A DNA stretch of 64,000 bases from Bacteroidales bacterium (GTDB lineage Bacteria; Bacteroidota; Bacteroidia; Bacteroidales; F082), in contig JAFYNK010000023.1 in the NCBI GenBank assembly GCA_017548125.1, positions 1 to 64,000 on the forward strand. The letters are read 5' to 3'. Below are positions 19,924-28,270 of this stretch, piece by piece. The stretch's first letter is position 1. Every line of letters starts with the position of its first letter. The notes under the pieces are model-generated. The model made no database searches. It was given only the letters and a program-made list of their open reading frames with translations, and had not been told where the DNA came from. The position numbers and the translations under genes are program-made.

Positions 19924-19983
19924 TTGAACATTTTTGAGAGGAGATTTGAACATTTTTAAGAGGAGATTTGAACATTTTTAAAG
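19924..19983. repeat. 22-bp tandem repeat upstream of the lipoprotein gene
   Basis: Two full units (19924-19945, 19946-19967) and a partial third starting at 19968 share TTGAACATTTTT followed by (G/A)AGAGGAGAT. They lie about 130 bases before the lipoprotein start and just past the terminator of the flavodiiron operon. They could be protein-binding sites or a slippage product. Confidence 0.85.
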
Positions 19984-19987
19984 CAAA

Positions 19988-20031
19988 ACCCCTTCGCTAA
20001 CAGGAAGTTAAATTCCATTTAACGAAAGGGT
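19988..20031 (-). terminator. Terminator of the rubredoxin/flavodiiron operon
   Basis: On the minus strand, ACCCTTTCGTTAA pairs with TTAGCGAAGGGGT (13 pairs, two of them G-U), followed by TTTTG. It lies 26 bases past the flavodiiron protein stop. Confidence 0.75.
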
Positions 20032-20057
20032 AATTACCAATTTTAAATTTTCAATTT

Positions 20058-21251
20058 TCAATTATTCTTTACAGCTTCACCTATTGCCTTGCCGAGATTA
20101 TAAAGTCTCTCAACGTCCTCTTGGCGATAAGGAGCGCCTTTCACCTCAACAGATTCCATTGGACGCTGCCATTCGTTTTTGTCTGCTATGCCATTAATAT
20201 ATTTGACACCGCCGCCGCCCCAGCTCATGCCGCCGAACACACCATAGACCTTGTCTTTAGGCTTGAACTCTGTGAGTTCGTGTAACAACAATGTCATGTC
20301 AGGGAACACGCTGCCATAGTGAGCGCTCGCTCCGATGATGCAGCCTTTATATTTCCAGATGTCGCTGATGATATGTGATACCTCTGTCTTTGAGACATCG
20401 TAAATCTTGATATCCTTAACGCCTGCTTCTGCCACGCCTCTTGCGATGATGTCGGCCATGAGAGCTGTGTTGCCATACATAGAACCATAAGCTATAACGA
20501 CGCCTTCATCGTTGCCGCCTGTACTCCATTTAACGTATCTGTCGAATACCCATGATATATTGCTGCGCCACACCAAGCCGTGCGATGGAGCAATCATCTT
20601 GATTTCGACAGGAGCGAGTTTCTGTACAGCCTTAACCACCTGACTTGCCACCTTGCCTACGATGTTGGCATAGTAACGACGCATATCGTCTTCGTAGAAG
20701 TCGAGGTTGGCTTCGTCGTCGAAGATGCATCCGTTGAGAGCGCCGAAACCACCGAAAGCGTCGTTAGAGAACAATATCTTGTTGGTTTGCTCGTAAGTCA
20801 CCATTGACTCTGGCCAGTGAACCATAGGGACAGTAAAGAATTGAAGCGTATGTTTTCCTAGGCACAATGTCTCGCCGTCAGCAACAATCTTCTTGTTGTT
20901 CAATGGTCCGTAGAAAGCTTCGAGAGGACCGAAAGTCTTGGCATTGCCGATGACTTCAACATCAGGATATTCTTGTACTATAGCACGTACAGCGCCGCTA
21001 TGGTCAGGCTCGTCGTGGTTGATGACGAGATAGTCGATCTTACGGTCGCCGAGAACGGTCTTAATCTTAAATAGAAATTCTGCCATGAAGCTTACTTCGA
21101 CAGGGTCGATGAGAGCTACTTTCTCATCAACGATGAGATATGAGTTGTATGAAACTCCGTTAGGAAGTTCCATGTGGTTTTCAAAGAGTTCAGTTTTTCT
21201 GTCATTAACGCCGACATAGAAAATATCGTCGGTCAAATTTATTTTTAGCAT
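20058..21251 (-). CDS. Flavodiiron protein (A-type, oxygen or nitric oxide reductase)
   Basis: The enzyme reduces O2 to water and/or NO to N2O with electrons from rubredoxin, protecting anaerobes. The 397-residue protein joins a metallo-beta-lactamase-like diiron domain to a C-terminal flavodoxin domain. The iron ligands follow the canonical pattern H79-x-E81-x-D83-H84, then H145 (VPMVHWPES) and D164 (LFSNDAFGG), with a further His in PSHGLVW. The FMN phosphate loop is YGSMYGNTALMA from about residue 255. The A-type short form lacks a fused rubredoxin; a separate rubredoxin gene lies 97 bases upstream in the same direction. Whether O2 or NO is preferred cannot be told from sequence. Confidence 0.95.
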   Translation of the reverse strand: MLKINLTDDIFYVGVNDRKTELFENHMELPNGVSYNSYLIVDEKVALIDPVEVSFMAEFLFKIKTVLGDRKIDYLVINHDEPDHSGAVRAIVQEYPDVEVIGNAKTFGPLEAFYGPLNNKKIVADGETLCLGKHTLQFFTVPMVHWPESMVTYEQTNKILFSNDAFGGFGALNGCIFDDEANLDFYEDDMRRYYANIVGKVASQVVKAVQKLAPVEIKMIAPSHGLVWRSNISWVFDRYVKWSTGGNDEGVVIAYGSMYGNTALMADIIARGVAEAGVKDIKIYDVSKTEVSHIISDIWKYKGCIIGASAHYGSVFPDMTLLLHELTEFKPKDKVYGVFGGMSWGGGGVKYINGIADKNEWQRPMESVEVKGAPYRQEDVERLYNLGKAIGEAVKNN

Positions 21252-21286
21252 GATTAGTAATTTTAGTTATAACTTATTTCCAACTA

Positions 21287-21318
21287 AATACGCACGAGTC
21301 ATATAACTCATGCGTATT
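21287..21318 (-). promoter_or_regulatory. Intercistronic hairpin between rubredoxin and flavodiiron genes
   Basis: AATACGCACGAGT and ACTCATGCGTATT form a 13-bp stem with one mismatch (a G-U-type position) around a 6-base loop. No T-run follows on the minus strand, so it may be an mRNA processing or stabilising element or an attenuator rather than a simple terminator. Confidence 0.55.
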
Positions 21319-21348
21319 AAATGATATTGTCAATATTTATTTCTCATA

Positions 21349-21510
21349 TCAATCTTGTTCTGAGAAATTTTCTGTTCCTACGCCACAGAGAGGGCATGTC
21401 CAGTCTGCTGGTAAGTTTTCAAAAGCTGTACCTGGTTGGATTCCATTATCTGGGTCGCCGACTGTTGGGTCATAAACATAACCGCAAACGTCACAAACAT
21501 ATTTTTTCAT
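21349..21510 (-). CDS. Rubredoxin
   Basis: This 53-residue protein was read directly from the minus strand. It starts [19 protein letters not shown] and continues with [11 protein letters not shown], giving the two CxxC pairs that hold the single iron of rubredoxins (Cys6, Cys9 and the pair near residues 39-42). Length and spacing match the family. It lies just upstream of the flavodiiron gene and is its likely electron donor. Confidence 0.95.
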   Translation of the reverse strand: MKKYVCDVCGYVYDPTVGDPDNGIQPGTAFENLPADWTCPLCGVGTENFSEQD

Positions 21511-21544
21511 CTTCTTTAATTTTTAAGTTAAACAATAATATAAT

Positions 21545-22531
21545 TTAATGTATATCGTAATTTCTTCTTAAATATTGAAGACGTTCTACAACATTGATAT
21601 CTTCTTTTTTATTTACAATGCCTCTAAAGTCTTCAACATTGCAGAAGTTGTGTCTTTCCATCCAAGCTTCTACGTCGGCATTCATTTGTTTTATATAATC
21701 GATGCCGTTGCGATACAATGTGCTGCACACCTGTACTGTCTTAGCTCCAGCGAGGATTTGTTTCACCACGTCTTCACCTGTATAAACACCTCTCGAAGCA
21801 GAAAGTTCACATGGCAGTCCTTGTGATGAGAGGAGAGAAATCCAGCGTAAAGTATTGTGGTTTTCTTCTGGAGCTGAGATGGAGTTGCCTGGGACAGCTT
21901 TCATCTTTTCGATGTTGATGTCAGGGTTATAGAATCTGTTGAAGAGCACCAGTCCTTTAGCGCCTGCCTTGGTGAGGCTGAACGCCATACGGCTGATATT
22001 GGTGAAATGGTCGCCGAGTTTCACAGAGACGGGTATATTGATGTTTTTCTCGACATCTTTAAGGATTTCAACATAATCTTCTTCTATTTTTCTTGGGTCG
22101 AGGTCTCTGTCGAAAGCAGATATTGCAATATTGAGTTCTATGGCGTCGGCTCCTGCATCTTGAAGCTCTCTCGCTATGCTTGTCCATTGGCCGTCGGTGG
22201 AGCAGTTGACACTCGCGATGATAGGGATGTCAACGTTTTTCTTTGATTCACGAACAAGCTTTTCATATATCTCGATTTCCGTTCCGCGCATGAATGTGTT
22301 GAGATATTCTTGTGCTTCTGGATATAAATCGTATATGTCGTTATCGTGATGCACTTCTTCTCTTCTAATTTCAGACAAAATCTGTTCTTCAAAGATTGAT
22401 TTTAGGATAACGGCACCGGCACCAGCTTCGGCACAATGTTTAATACTTTCCACGCTGCCTGTCAAAGTAGAGCTACTGACAATGATAGGAGATTTTATTT
22501 CCAGACCGAGATATGATGTTTTTAGTTTCAT
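21545..22531 (-). CDS. Dihydroorotate dehydrogenase-like protein
   Basis: The 328-residue protein is an FMN-type TIM-barrel of the dihydroorotate dehydrogenase family. Visible family blocks are LGLEIKSPIIVSSSTLT at the start, IPIIASVNC, DAIELNI and IPVSVKLGDHF in the middle, and TGEDVVKQILAGAKTVQVCS near the end. It differs from standard PyrD enough that pyrimidine synthesis is not certain; such proteins are often annotated only as DHOD-like. The ATG at 22531 is preferred over an in-frame GTG 21 bases upstream because the latter overlaps the -7 box. Rubredoxin follows after 34 bases, so a redox link to rubredoxin is possible. Confidence 0.85.
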   Translation of the reverse strand: MKLKTSYLGLEIKSPIIVSSSTLTGSVESIKHCAEAGAGAVILKSIFEEQILSEIRREEVHHDNDIYDLYPEAQEYLNTFMRGTEIEIYEKLVRESKKNVDIPIIASVNCSTDGQWTSIARELQDAGADAIELNIAISAFDRDLDPRKIEEDYVEILKDVEKNINIPVSVKLGDHFTNISRMAFSLTKAGAKGLVLFNRFYNPDINIEKMKAVPGNSISAPEENHNTLRWISLLSSQGLPCELSASRGVYTGEDVVKQILAGAKTVQVCSTLYRNGIDYIKQMNADVEAWMERHNFCNVEDFRGIVNKKEDINVVERLQYLRRNYDIH

Positions 22532-22551
22532 TTTAGTAATTTTTAACTTCA

Positions 22552-22559
22552 CAAAGATA
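22552..22559 (-). promoter_or_regulatory. -7 box for the DHOD-like/rubredoxin/flavodiiron operon
   Basis: The minus strand reads TATCTTTG, 20 bp upstream of the chosen start. Confidence 0.6.
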
Positions 22560-22637
22560 GTATATTTTTTGAAGAATTAACAACAGTTTCTTATAAAAAA
22601 AAACGATATTCGCATCAATTTTTTCGATTTAAAAATC

Positions 22638-22645
22638 TATTTTTG
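22638..22645 (+). promoter_or_regulatory. -7 box for the DMT transporter gene
   Basis: TATTTTTG lies 18 bp before the ATG at 22664. An alternative TTG start would fall inside it. Confidence 0.55.
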
Positions 22646-22663
22646 CACTCTGTTTTTTTTGAT

Positions 22664-23596
22664 ATGAACACAAAAGTAAGGGGATATGTTTTAGCGGCCA
22701 TATCAGCTGCCACATACGGAATGAATCCGTTGTTTGCCTTGCCTCTTTATGAAGGCGGGATGGATTTATATTCTGTCTTGTTTTTTCGTTATCTGTTTGC
22801 CATTCCTATTCTGGCAGTGATGCTCAAGATGCGACGCCGCGACTTCTCGATAGAGAAAGCCGATGTCATGCCGTTAATTATATTAGGTATATTGTTTGCC
22901 ATGTCGTCGATAACGTTATTTTCGAGTTACAACCACATGGACGCCGGCATCGCCTCGACGATTTTATTCGTCTATCCAATAATGGTTGCGCTTATTATGT
23001 TTATTTTCTTCAAGGAAAAAATATCCATAAAAACGATAGCCTGCATAGCCGTAGCGATGCTTGGAATTGTGTTGTTATGCAATAGCGGCGAAGGCGCTGT
23101 CGTCAGCACCAAAGGCGTGTTTTTTGTCTTCGGCTCCGCGTTATCATATTCCTCATATATTGTCATGGTGAATAAATCGAGGATAAGAAAAATGGCGACA
23201 ATAAAAGTCACCATGTATGTATTGACCGTTGGCTGGTTCATTTTCGCGGCTAAAGCATTGATAAGCGGAAGGCTCTACACTCCATCGCCAGATCAATGGT
23301 ATCTCTGGTTCAACGTGTTGGCTCTGACGACATTTCCGACAATAATATCATTGATATGCACCACGGAAGCCATCCAATGCATAGGCTCCACTCCTACCGC
23401 CATACTCGGCGTCTTGGAACCAGTGACGGCAGTATTCTTCGGCGTGGTCGTCTTCGGAGAAATTCTGACGACACGTATAATGATAGGATTGATACTTGTT
23501 ATAGCCTCGGTGACTTTAGTAATAGCCGGCGGCAATACTGGAAAGCTATTATTGAGATTAAGGAAGATGTTTCCTAATAAAAACTCTTCCTTATGA
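22664..23596 (+). CDS. EamA-family (DMT superfamily) transporter
   Basis: The 310-residue protein has about ten hydrophobic segments in two EamA repeats. The first repeat starts YVLAAISAATYGMNPLFALPL and the second includes the conserved AILGVLEPVTAVFFGVVVFGE block. DMT members export or import small metabolites such as amino acids; the substrate is not predictable here. The ATG at 22664 is used rather than an upstream TTG that lies in the promoter. It converges on mnmA with a 14-base gap. Confidence 0.9.
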   Translation: MNTKVRGYVLAAISAATYGMNPLFALPLYEGGMDLYSVLFFRYLFAIPILAVMLKMRRRDFSIEKADVMPLIILGILFAMSSITLFSSYNHMDAGIASTILFVYPIMVALIMFIFFKEKISIKTIACIAVAMLGIVLLCNSGEGAVVSTKGVFFVFGSALSYSSYIVMVNKSRIRKMATIKVTMYVLTVGWFIFAAKALISGRLYTPSPDQWYLWFNVLALTTFPTIISLICTTEAIQCIGSTPTAILGVLEPVTAVFFGVVVFGEILTTRIMIGLILVIASVTLVIAGGNTGKLLLRLRKMFPNKNSSL

Positions 23597-23610
23597 TTGC
23601 AGATTTTCAA

Positions 23611-24678
23611 TTATTCGATAACGCCGCTTCCTAAGACGACAGGTTCTGTTTCGTGATATATTATTCCGAACTGTCCGGCAGCGACGCCCGAGATGGCTTC
23701 ATCGGAAATGATAGAAAGCCTATCGTTAGATTCGCTCAGCTTCAAAACGCCGAAATTGAAACCAGGCTGATGTCTTATCTTATATCTCACTCTCTGACCG
23801 TCATTAAACTGTATTGCTGGATTCATTGTCATGACATCGAGCAAGTCGATATTATTAACATATTGAGCTGCTGGGTCATAGCCTTTAGACACGAAAATAA
23901 GATTTCTTTCTGTGTCTTTTTTAACTACGAACCAAGGTCCGCCACCCAATCCTAGTCCTTTTCTCTGACCGATGGTATGGAACCAGAAGCCCTTATGTTT
24001 TCCTAGTTTCTTACCTGTTTCAAATTCGATGATGTCGCCTTCTTTTTCGCCGACGTATTCTCTGATATAATCGTTGTAGTTGATTTTGCCGAGGAAGCAT
24101 ATTCCCTGAGAGTCGTGACGTTGTGCGCTTGGCAGCTTATGAAATTCGGCCAGACGACGCACTTCAGCTTTAGGGAGGTCGCCAATAGGGAACATAGCTT
24201 TTGAGAGCTGATGGTATGTTATTCTGGCGAGGAAATCCGTTTGGTCTTTAAAGGTATCGACAGCTGTTCCGAGCCAAGAGATGCCGTTTTCATCATACCA
24301 TTGACGAGCGTAATGTCCTGTCGCGATTCTATCGAACTGATAGCCCATTTTTTCCTCAAAAGCTCCGAACTTAATCATTCTGTTACACATCACATCAGGA
24401 TTAGGAGTCAAGCCTTTGCGCACAGAATCCATTGTGTAGCTCGCTACACGTTCATAATATTCTTTCTGCAAATCGACAATATCGAAAGCGCAGCCATATT
24501 TCTTGGCGATATAAGTTGTTATTTCAATATCCTCTTCTGAAGGACAATCCATGAGGTCGTCTTTACCTTCGAGGCCTATTTTAATATAGAATATGTGAGG
24601 ATTGTAACCCTGTTCTTTCAAGATAGGAACCATTACGGAGCTATCGACACCGCCAGATACTAAAGCTGCAATTTCCAT
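23611..24678 (-). CDS. mnmA: tRNA-specific 2-thiouridylase MnmA
   Basis: MnmA adds sulfur to U34 of Lys, Glu and Gln tRNAs, using ATP and sulfur relayed from cysteine desulfurase. The 355-residue protein has the PP-loop SGGVDSS (8-14), the catalytic cysteine C98 in NPDVMCNRMIKFG, and the second cysteine C194 in SQGICFLGK. The C-terminal beta-barrel contains the GQRKGLGLGG block. All catalytic residues are present. Confidence 0.96.
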   Translation of the reverse strand: MEIAALVSGGVDSSVMVPILKEQGYNPHIFYIKIGLEGKDDLMDCPSEEDIEITTYIAKKYGCAFDIVDLQKEYYERVASYTMDSVRKGLTPNPDVMCNRMIKFGAFEEKMGYQFDRIATGHYARQWYDENGISWLGTAVDTFKDQTDFLARITYHQLSKAMFPIGDLPKAEVRRLAEFHKLPSAQRHDSQGICFLGKINYNDYIREYVGEKEGDIIEFETGKKLGKHKGFWFHTIGQRKGLGLGGGPWFVVKKDTERNLIFVSKGYDPAAQYVNNIDLLDVMTMNPAIQFNDGQRVRYKIRHQPGFNFGVLKLSESNDRLSIISDEAISGVAAGQFGIIYHETEPVVLGSGVIE

Positions 24679-24689
24679 TAAGTCGAATT

Positions 24690-25517
24690 TTATTTTATGT
24701 TAACAGAAGAAATATCAGTTTTGACAATTCTAACATAACCCATGTTTTCGAATTGTTTCTCAGCGGCATCATAAACAGCTTTGTATCTCTTTCCCTTGTA
24801 CAAAGCCCATGTTCTGTCGCCGTAAGAGAAATGCCACCATTGAGTTGGGTTATTAACAAAGCCTTGCGACTTCATCACTTTCACGAGATGCTTACGGTTG
24901 TTCTTTTGTTCTTCGCTGATGCGTTTTTTAGCTTTTTCGTGATATTTTGTGCCATAGTCAAAGTCGTTGCCATTTTTGTCGCACAAAGCCACGTCCAAAG
25001 CGGCGCCTGTGTCATGGCCGCCCAAGCTTTTATCAGGATTAGAATATTTCTTGTTCAATATTGACAACAACTGAGCTCTTCCCATATCTGGGTTTTCTTT
25101 CAGCATTTTATTCAAGCCTTCATTCCATTTTTCAGAAAGAGAAATTCTTGAACTGTATGCTCTATAAATCTTAATATATTCGTCATCACGAAGCTGGTCG
25201 GCAATTCTATACAATTTGCTTGCGATAGTCTTTCTCAACAACACCGGTGTTTCAACGGTATCCTTATCGATGATGATTTTATGATGAGCCACTAATTCTT
25301 CCAGATGTTCGTAACATTCTTTCACATGAACTCTTGTCAGATAGTTATGAGAAATTGTTCTTTTCACGCCTAATTTGTAGAGCAACAGATTCCATGAATA
25401 AGCGATCAAGTACTTTACTTTTTTAGATTTTAGAATTAACAATACAGCTATCAAAACTGCAAAAGCCAGCATTATCACCAATGCCTCAACGCGGTTATAC
25501 CTAAGCAATTCACTCAT
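24690..25517 (-). CDS. Membrane-anchored M15D peptidase (D-Ala-D-Ala dipeptidase-like) with altered catalytic Glu
   Basis: The 275-residue protein has one N-terminal membrane segment (about 11-30) and a C-terminal zinc-peptidase domain of the VanX/DdpX family, which cleaves D-Ala-D-Ala. Zinc ligands match the family: H168 and D175 in GGHDTGAALD, and H229 in QWWHF. In VanX-type enzymes the residue before WWH is the catalytic glutamate; here it is Gln226, codon CAA. The fold is probably kept, but D-Ala-D-Ala hydrolysis may be lost or altered. It is flanked by mnmA (11 bases) and exonuclease III (9 bases) on the same strand. Confidence 0.82.
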   Translation of the reverse strand: MSELLRYNRVEALVIMLAFAVLIAVLLILKSKKVKYLIAYSWNLLLYKLGVKRTISHNYLTRVHVKECYEHLEELVAHHKIIIDKDTVETPVLLRKTIASKLYRIADQLRDDEYIKIYRAYSSRISLSEKWNEGLNKMLKENPDMGRAQLLSILNKKYSNPDKSLGGHDTGAALDVALCDKNGNDFDYGTKYHEKAKKRISEEQKNNRKHLVKVMKSQGFVNNPTQWWHFSYGDRTWALYKGKRYKAVYDAAEKQFENMGYVRIVKTDISSVNIK

Positions 25518-25526
25518 AATATATTT

Positions 25527-26291
25527 TTATTTTTTCAAATCAACGACAATAGGACAATGGTCGGAGAAGTTAACTTCCGGCATTATCGATACATTTTCTA
25601 GACAATCATTAAGATTTTCTGTAAGGATGTGATAATCTATACGCCAGCCTTTATTATTTTGTTTTGCGTTGGCGCGATAGCTCCACCAGCTGTAGTGATG
25701 AGGTTCTTTGTTCAAGAATCTGAAGCTGTCGGTATAGCCGTTATTCAAGAATTTTGAGAACCATTCTCTTTCTTCCGGGAGGAATCCAGATGACTTGGCG
25801 TTACGGATAGGGTCGTGAATGTCAATAGCCTCATGACAGATATTGTAATCGCCTGATATTACGAGCTGAGGGCGTGTTTTTCTTAATTCGTTGACGTAAT
25901 CAAGGAAGAAGTCGAGCCATTTCATTTTAAAGTCTTGGCGTTCGTCGCCGCTTGTTCCCGAAGGATGATAAACGCTCACGACGGACAAGTCGCCGAAGTC
26001 GGCGCGGAGGAATCTGCCTTCATTATCATAATCCTCATTACCCATTCCATAGACAACATTGTCAGGCTTCGTTTTGGAAAGTATTGCGACGCCGCTATAT
26101 CCTTTTTTCTTAGCTGGGAACCAGTAATGGTTATAGCCGAGCATTTCTATCTCCATGAGAGGAATTTGGTCTTGAGTAGCCTTAATTTCCTGAAGGCAAA
26201 TCACATCAGGCAAGTTAGCCTCAAGCCATTGAAGCAGCCCTTTTGATATGGCAGCTCTTATTCCGTTAACATTATAACTAACAATACGCAT
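25527..26291 (-). CDS. xth: Exodeoxyribonuclease III
   Basis: ExoIII acts as AP endonuclease, 3'-5' exonuclease and 3'-phosphatase in base excision repair. The 254-residue protein shows NVNGIRAAISKG, the metal-binding QEIK, GYSGVAILSK, GDYNICHEAIDIHDP and the final SDHCPIVVDL block with the catalytic Asp-His. All belong to the exonuclease/endonuclease/phosphatase fold. A CAAAGATA box lies 19 bp upstream. mnmA and the M15 gene follow it on the same strand with short gaps. Confidence 0.95.
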   Translation of the reverse strand: MRIVSYNVNGIRAAISKGLLQWLEANLPDVICLQEIKATQDQIPLMEIEMLGYNHYWFPAKKKGYSGVAILSKTKPDNVVYGMGNEDYDNEGRFLRADFGDLSVVSVYHPSGTSGDERQDFKMKWLDFFLDYVNELRKTRPQLVISGDYNICHEAIDIHDPIRNAKSSGFLPEEREWFSKFLNNGYTDSFRFLNKEPHHYSWWSYRANAKQNNKGWRIDYHILTENLNDCLENVSIMPEVNFSDHCPIVVDLKK

Positions 26292-26309
26292 CTATAAAAA
26301 TAGTTTTTG

Positions 26310-26317
26310 CAAAGATA
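26310..26317 (-). promoter_or_regulatory. -7 box for xth
   Basis: The minus strand reads TATCTTTG, 18 bp upstream of the start. It may also serve the M15 and mnmA genes downstream. Confidence 0.55.
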
Positions 26318-26388
26318 AAAATTATTTAGCAAAAATTACCATAATATAAATTCATTTTTTTATATTTGGAGACTGAAAATTAAACACT

Positions 26389-28182
26389 GTGAAGACGAAT
26401 ATAAAAGCACGCATATTTTGGTTGGCCAGAAAGATTAACAAATGGCGTTTTAAGCACATGTCTGAGAAACAGTTCATGTTGTTGCTTAGTGTGCCAACGG
26501 GTTTTCTTGCAGGTCTATCTGCCATTATTATCAAGAAATTAGCTCATTATACCAGAGACTATTTTTATAACATTGCCACACACGAAGATCACTATGATTT
26601 ATTGTTTTTCATTTTTCCTGCGATAGGAATTTTGTTGACGATAATCTTCTGCCGTTTCATTTTGAAGAGAGAGGTCGGCCATGGCATTCCAGGCATTTTG
26701 TATGCCATCCAGAAGAACAAAGGAGCTGTGAAGCCATACAACACCTTTGCGTCTATCATCACTAGTGCTCTGACTGTAGGTTTTGGTGGTTCTGTAGGAC
26801 TTGAAGGTCCTTCGGTTTCCACGGGTTCTGCCATAGGGTCCAATATTGGTCAGCTGCTGCGTCTCAACCAGAAGAACATTGTGGTGTTAATTGGGATGGG
26901 ATGTGCGGCGGCGCTTGCCTCCATTTTCCAGGCGCCTATCACTGGTATTATTTTCGCCATTGAAGTCTTCATGATTGACATTTCAATGGCATCGTTGATA
27001 CCGATAATAACATCCTCGTTCGTAGCCATTCTCACTTCATATTATTTTCTTGGCAGAGCCTTTGAATATACCATCACCACGAGCACAGCCTTCATGCCAT
27101 CCAACTCATTGTTTTACGTTGGTTTAGGATTGTTCGTTGGTTTGGTTTCGGCATATTTCATGTATGTTTATTTCAAAGTAGGCAAGAAAGCCAAGAAGAT
27201 TAAATCGCCATGGATGAGATTTGCCATAGGCGTCTGTGGCTTAGGAATCTTGATTTTCATATTTCCTGCGTTGTACGGTGAAGGCTACGAAGCCATCAAC
27301 GCTGCACTCAATGGCGACAATTCCATTTTATTTGAGAACAAAATTTTCTCAAGTTTCCAGAACAACCAATGGGTGATATTGGTGTTGATGCTTGCCATCA
27401 TTTTCCTTAAAGCCATCGCCACCTCGCTCACCTTTGCTGCTGGCGGTGTTGGCGGCACCTTTGCTCCGGCATTGTTCTTGGGCGCGTTCTCAGGCATGTT
27501 TTTCGCCACATTTGTCAACACACTCGGACTGGGCAGCCTCAACATCACCAACTTCGCTTTAGTCGGCATGGGAGGCGTCATCGCCGGAATGCTGCACGCT
27601 CCACTCACCGGAATATTCTTGATTGCGGAGATAACAAACGGCTACTCACTCATGGTGCCTATGATGATAGTATCGGCTATGTCGTACGCCATCAACAGAA
27701 CATTCTTCAAAGACTCCATCTACACCAAAGCAGTCAGCGACAAAGGCGTGCGCGTCTCACATAACAAAGACGTCAGCATCCTTAACATGATGAACCTTAA
27801 GAAACTTATTGAGACCAACTTCTCCACTATACGTGCAGATCAGACATTGAGAGATTTACTTCCAATAATATCATCGTCAAGAAGAAACATATATCCTGTG
27901 GTAGATGAAAACGGCAACTTCAAAGGCCACGTTCTCTTCGACTCGATAAGAAAAATCATCTTCGACCCAGAGCAATACGACACAACGATAGAAGACATCA
28001 TGCTCTTCCCCGACTATCTCATCACGACAGAAGACAGCGTCGAGGAAATTGTAAGGAAATTTGAACGTTCTGGCAACTATAACATAGCTATCGTTGAAGG
28101 AAAAAAATACCTCGGCTATATTTCAAGAGCGCTTATGTTCACAACATATCAGGCAACGCTGAAAGAGATATCCGACGATTAA
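26389..28182 (+). CDS. CLC-type chloride/anion channel or transporter with CBS domains
   Basis: CLC proteins move Cl- or other anions, often in exchange for protons. The 597-residue protein has the CLC core (about 30-445) with GHGIP at 97-101, GLEGP at 137-141 keeping the gating glutamate, and GGTFAP. A cytoplasmic pair of CBS domains (about 455-590) may sense adenine nucleotides. The selectivity-filter serine of E. coli ClcA (GSGIP) is replaced by histidine, so anion preference could differ. The start codon is GTG; the next in-frame ATG would remove 23 residues including basic residues typical of the cytosolic N-terminus. Confidence 0.93.
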   Translation: MKTNIKARIFWLARKINKWRFKHMSEKQFMLLLSVPTGFLAGLSAIIIKKLAHYTRDYFYNIATHEDHYDLLFFIFPAIGILLTIIFCRFILKREVGHGIPGILYAIQKNKGAVKPYNTFASIITSALTVGFGGSVGLEGPSVSTGSAIGSNIGQLLRLNQKNIVVLIGMGCAAALASIFQAPITGIIFAIEVFMIDISMASLIPIITSSFVAILTSYYFLGRAFEYTITTSTAFMPSNSLFYVGLGLFVGLVSAYFMYVYFKVGKKAKKIKSPWMRFAIGVCGLGILIFIFPALYGEGYEAINAALNGDNSILFENKIFSSFQNNQWVILVLMLAIIFLKAIATSLTFAAGGVGGTFAPALFLGAFSGMFFATFVNTLGLGSLNITNFALVGMGGVIAGMLHAPLTGIFLIAEITNGYSLMVPMMIVSAMSYAINRTFFKDSIYTKAVSDKGVRVSHNKDVSILNMMNLKKLIETNFSTIRADQTLRDLLPIISSSRRNIYPVVDENGNFKGHVLFDSIRKIIFDPEQYDTTIEDIMLFPDYLITTEDSVEEIVRKFERSGNYNIAIVEGKKYLGYISRALMFTTYQATLKEISDD

Positions 28183-28217
28183 GAGAGGAATTTGAGGGAT
28201 TTGAGGATAGGACTTTT

Positions 28218-28258
28218 TCCTTTAGCCTTTAGCCTTTTGTCATTAGCCTTTAGTCATA
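28218..28258. repeat. Degenerate TTAGCCT heptamer repeat
   Basis: Repeats of TTAGCCT and TTAGTCA type with a 7-bp period fill the spacer before the exosortase-like gene. Related words recur at 37111-37178 and 41372-41388. Confidence 0.65.
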
Positions 28259-28270
28259 AAATTAGAAATT

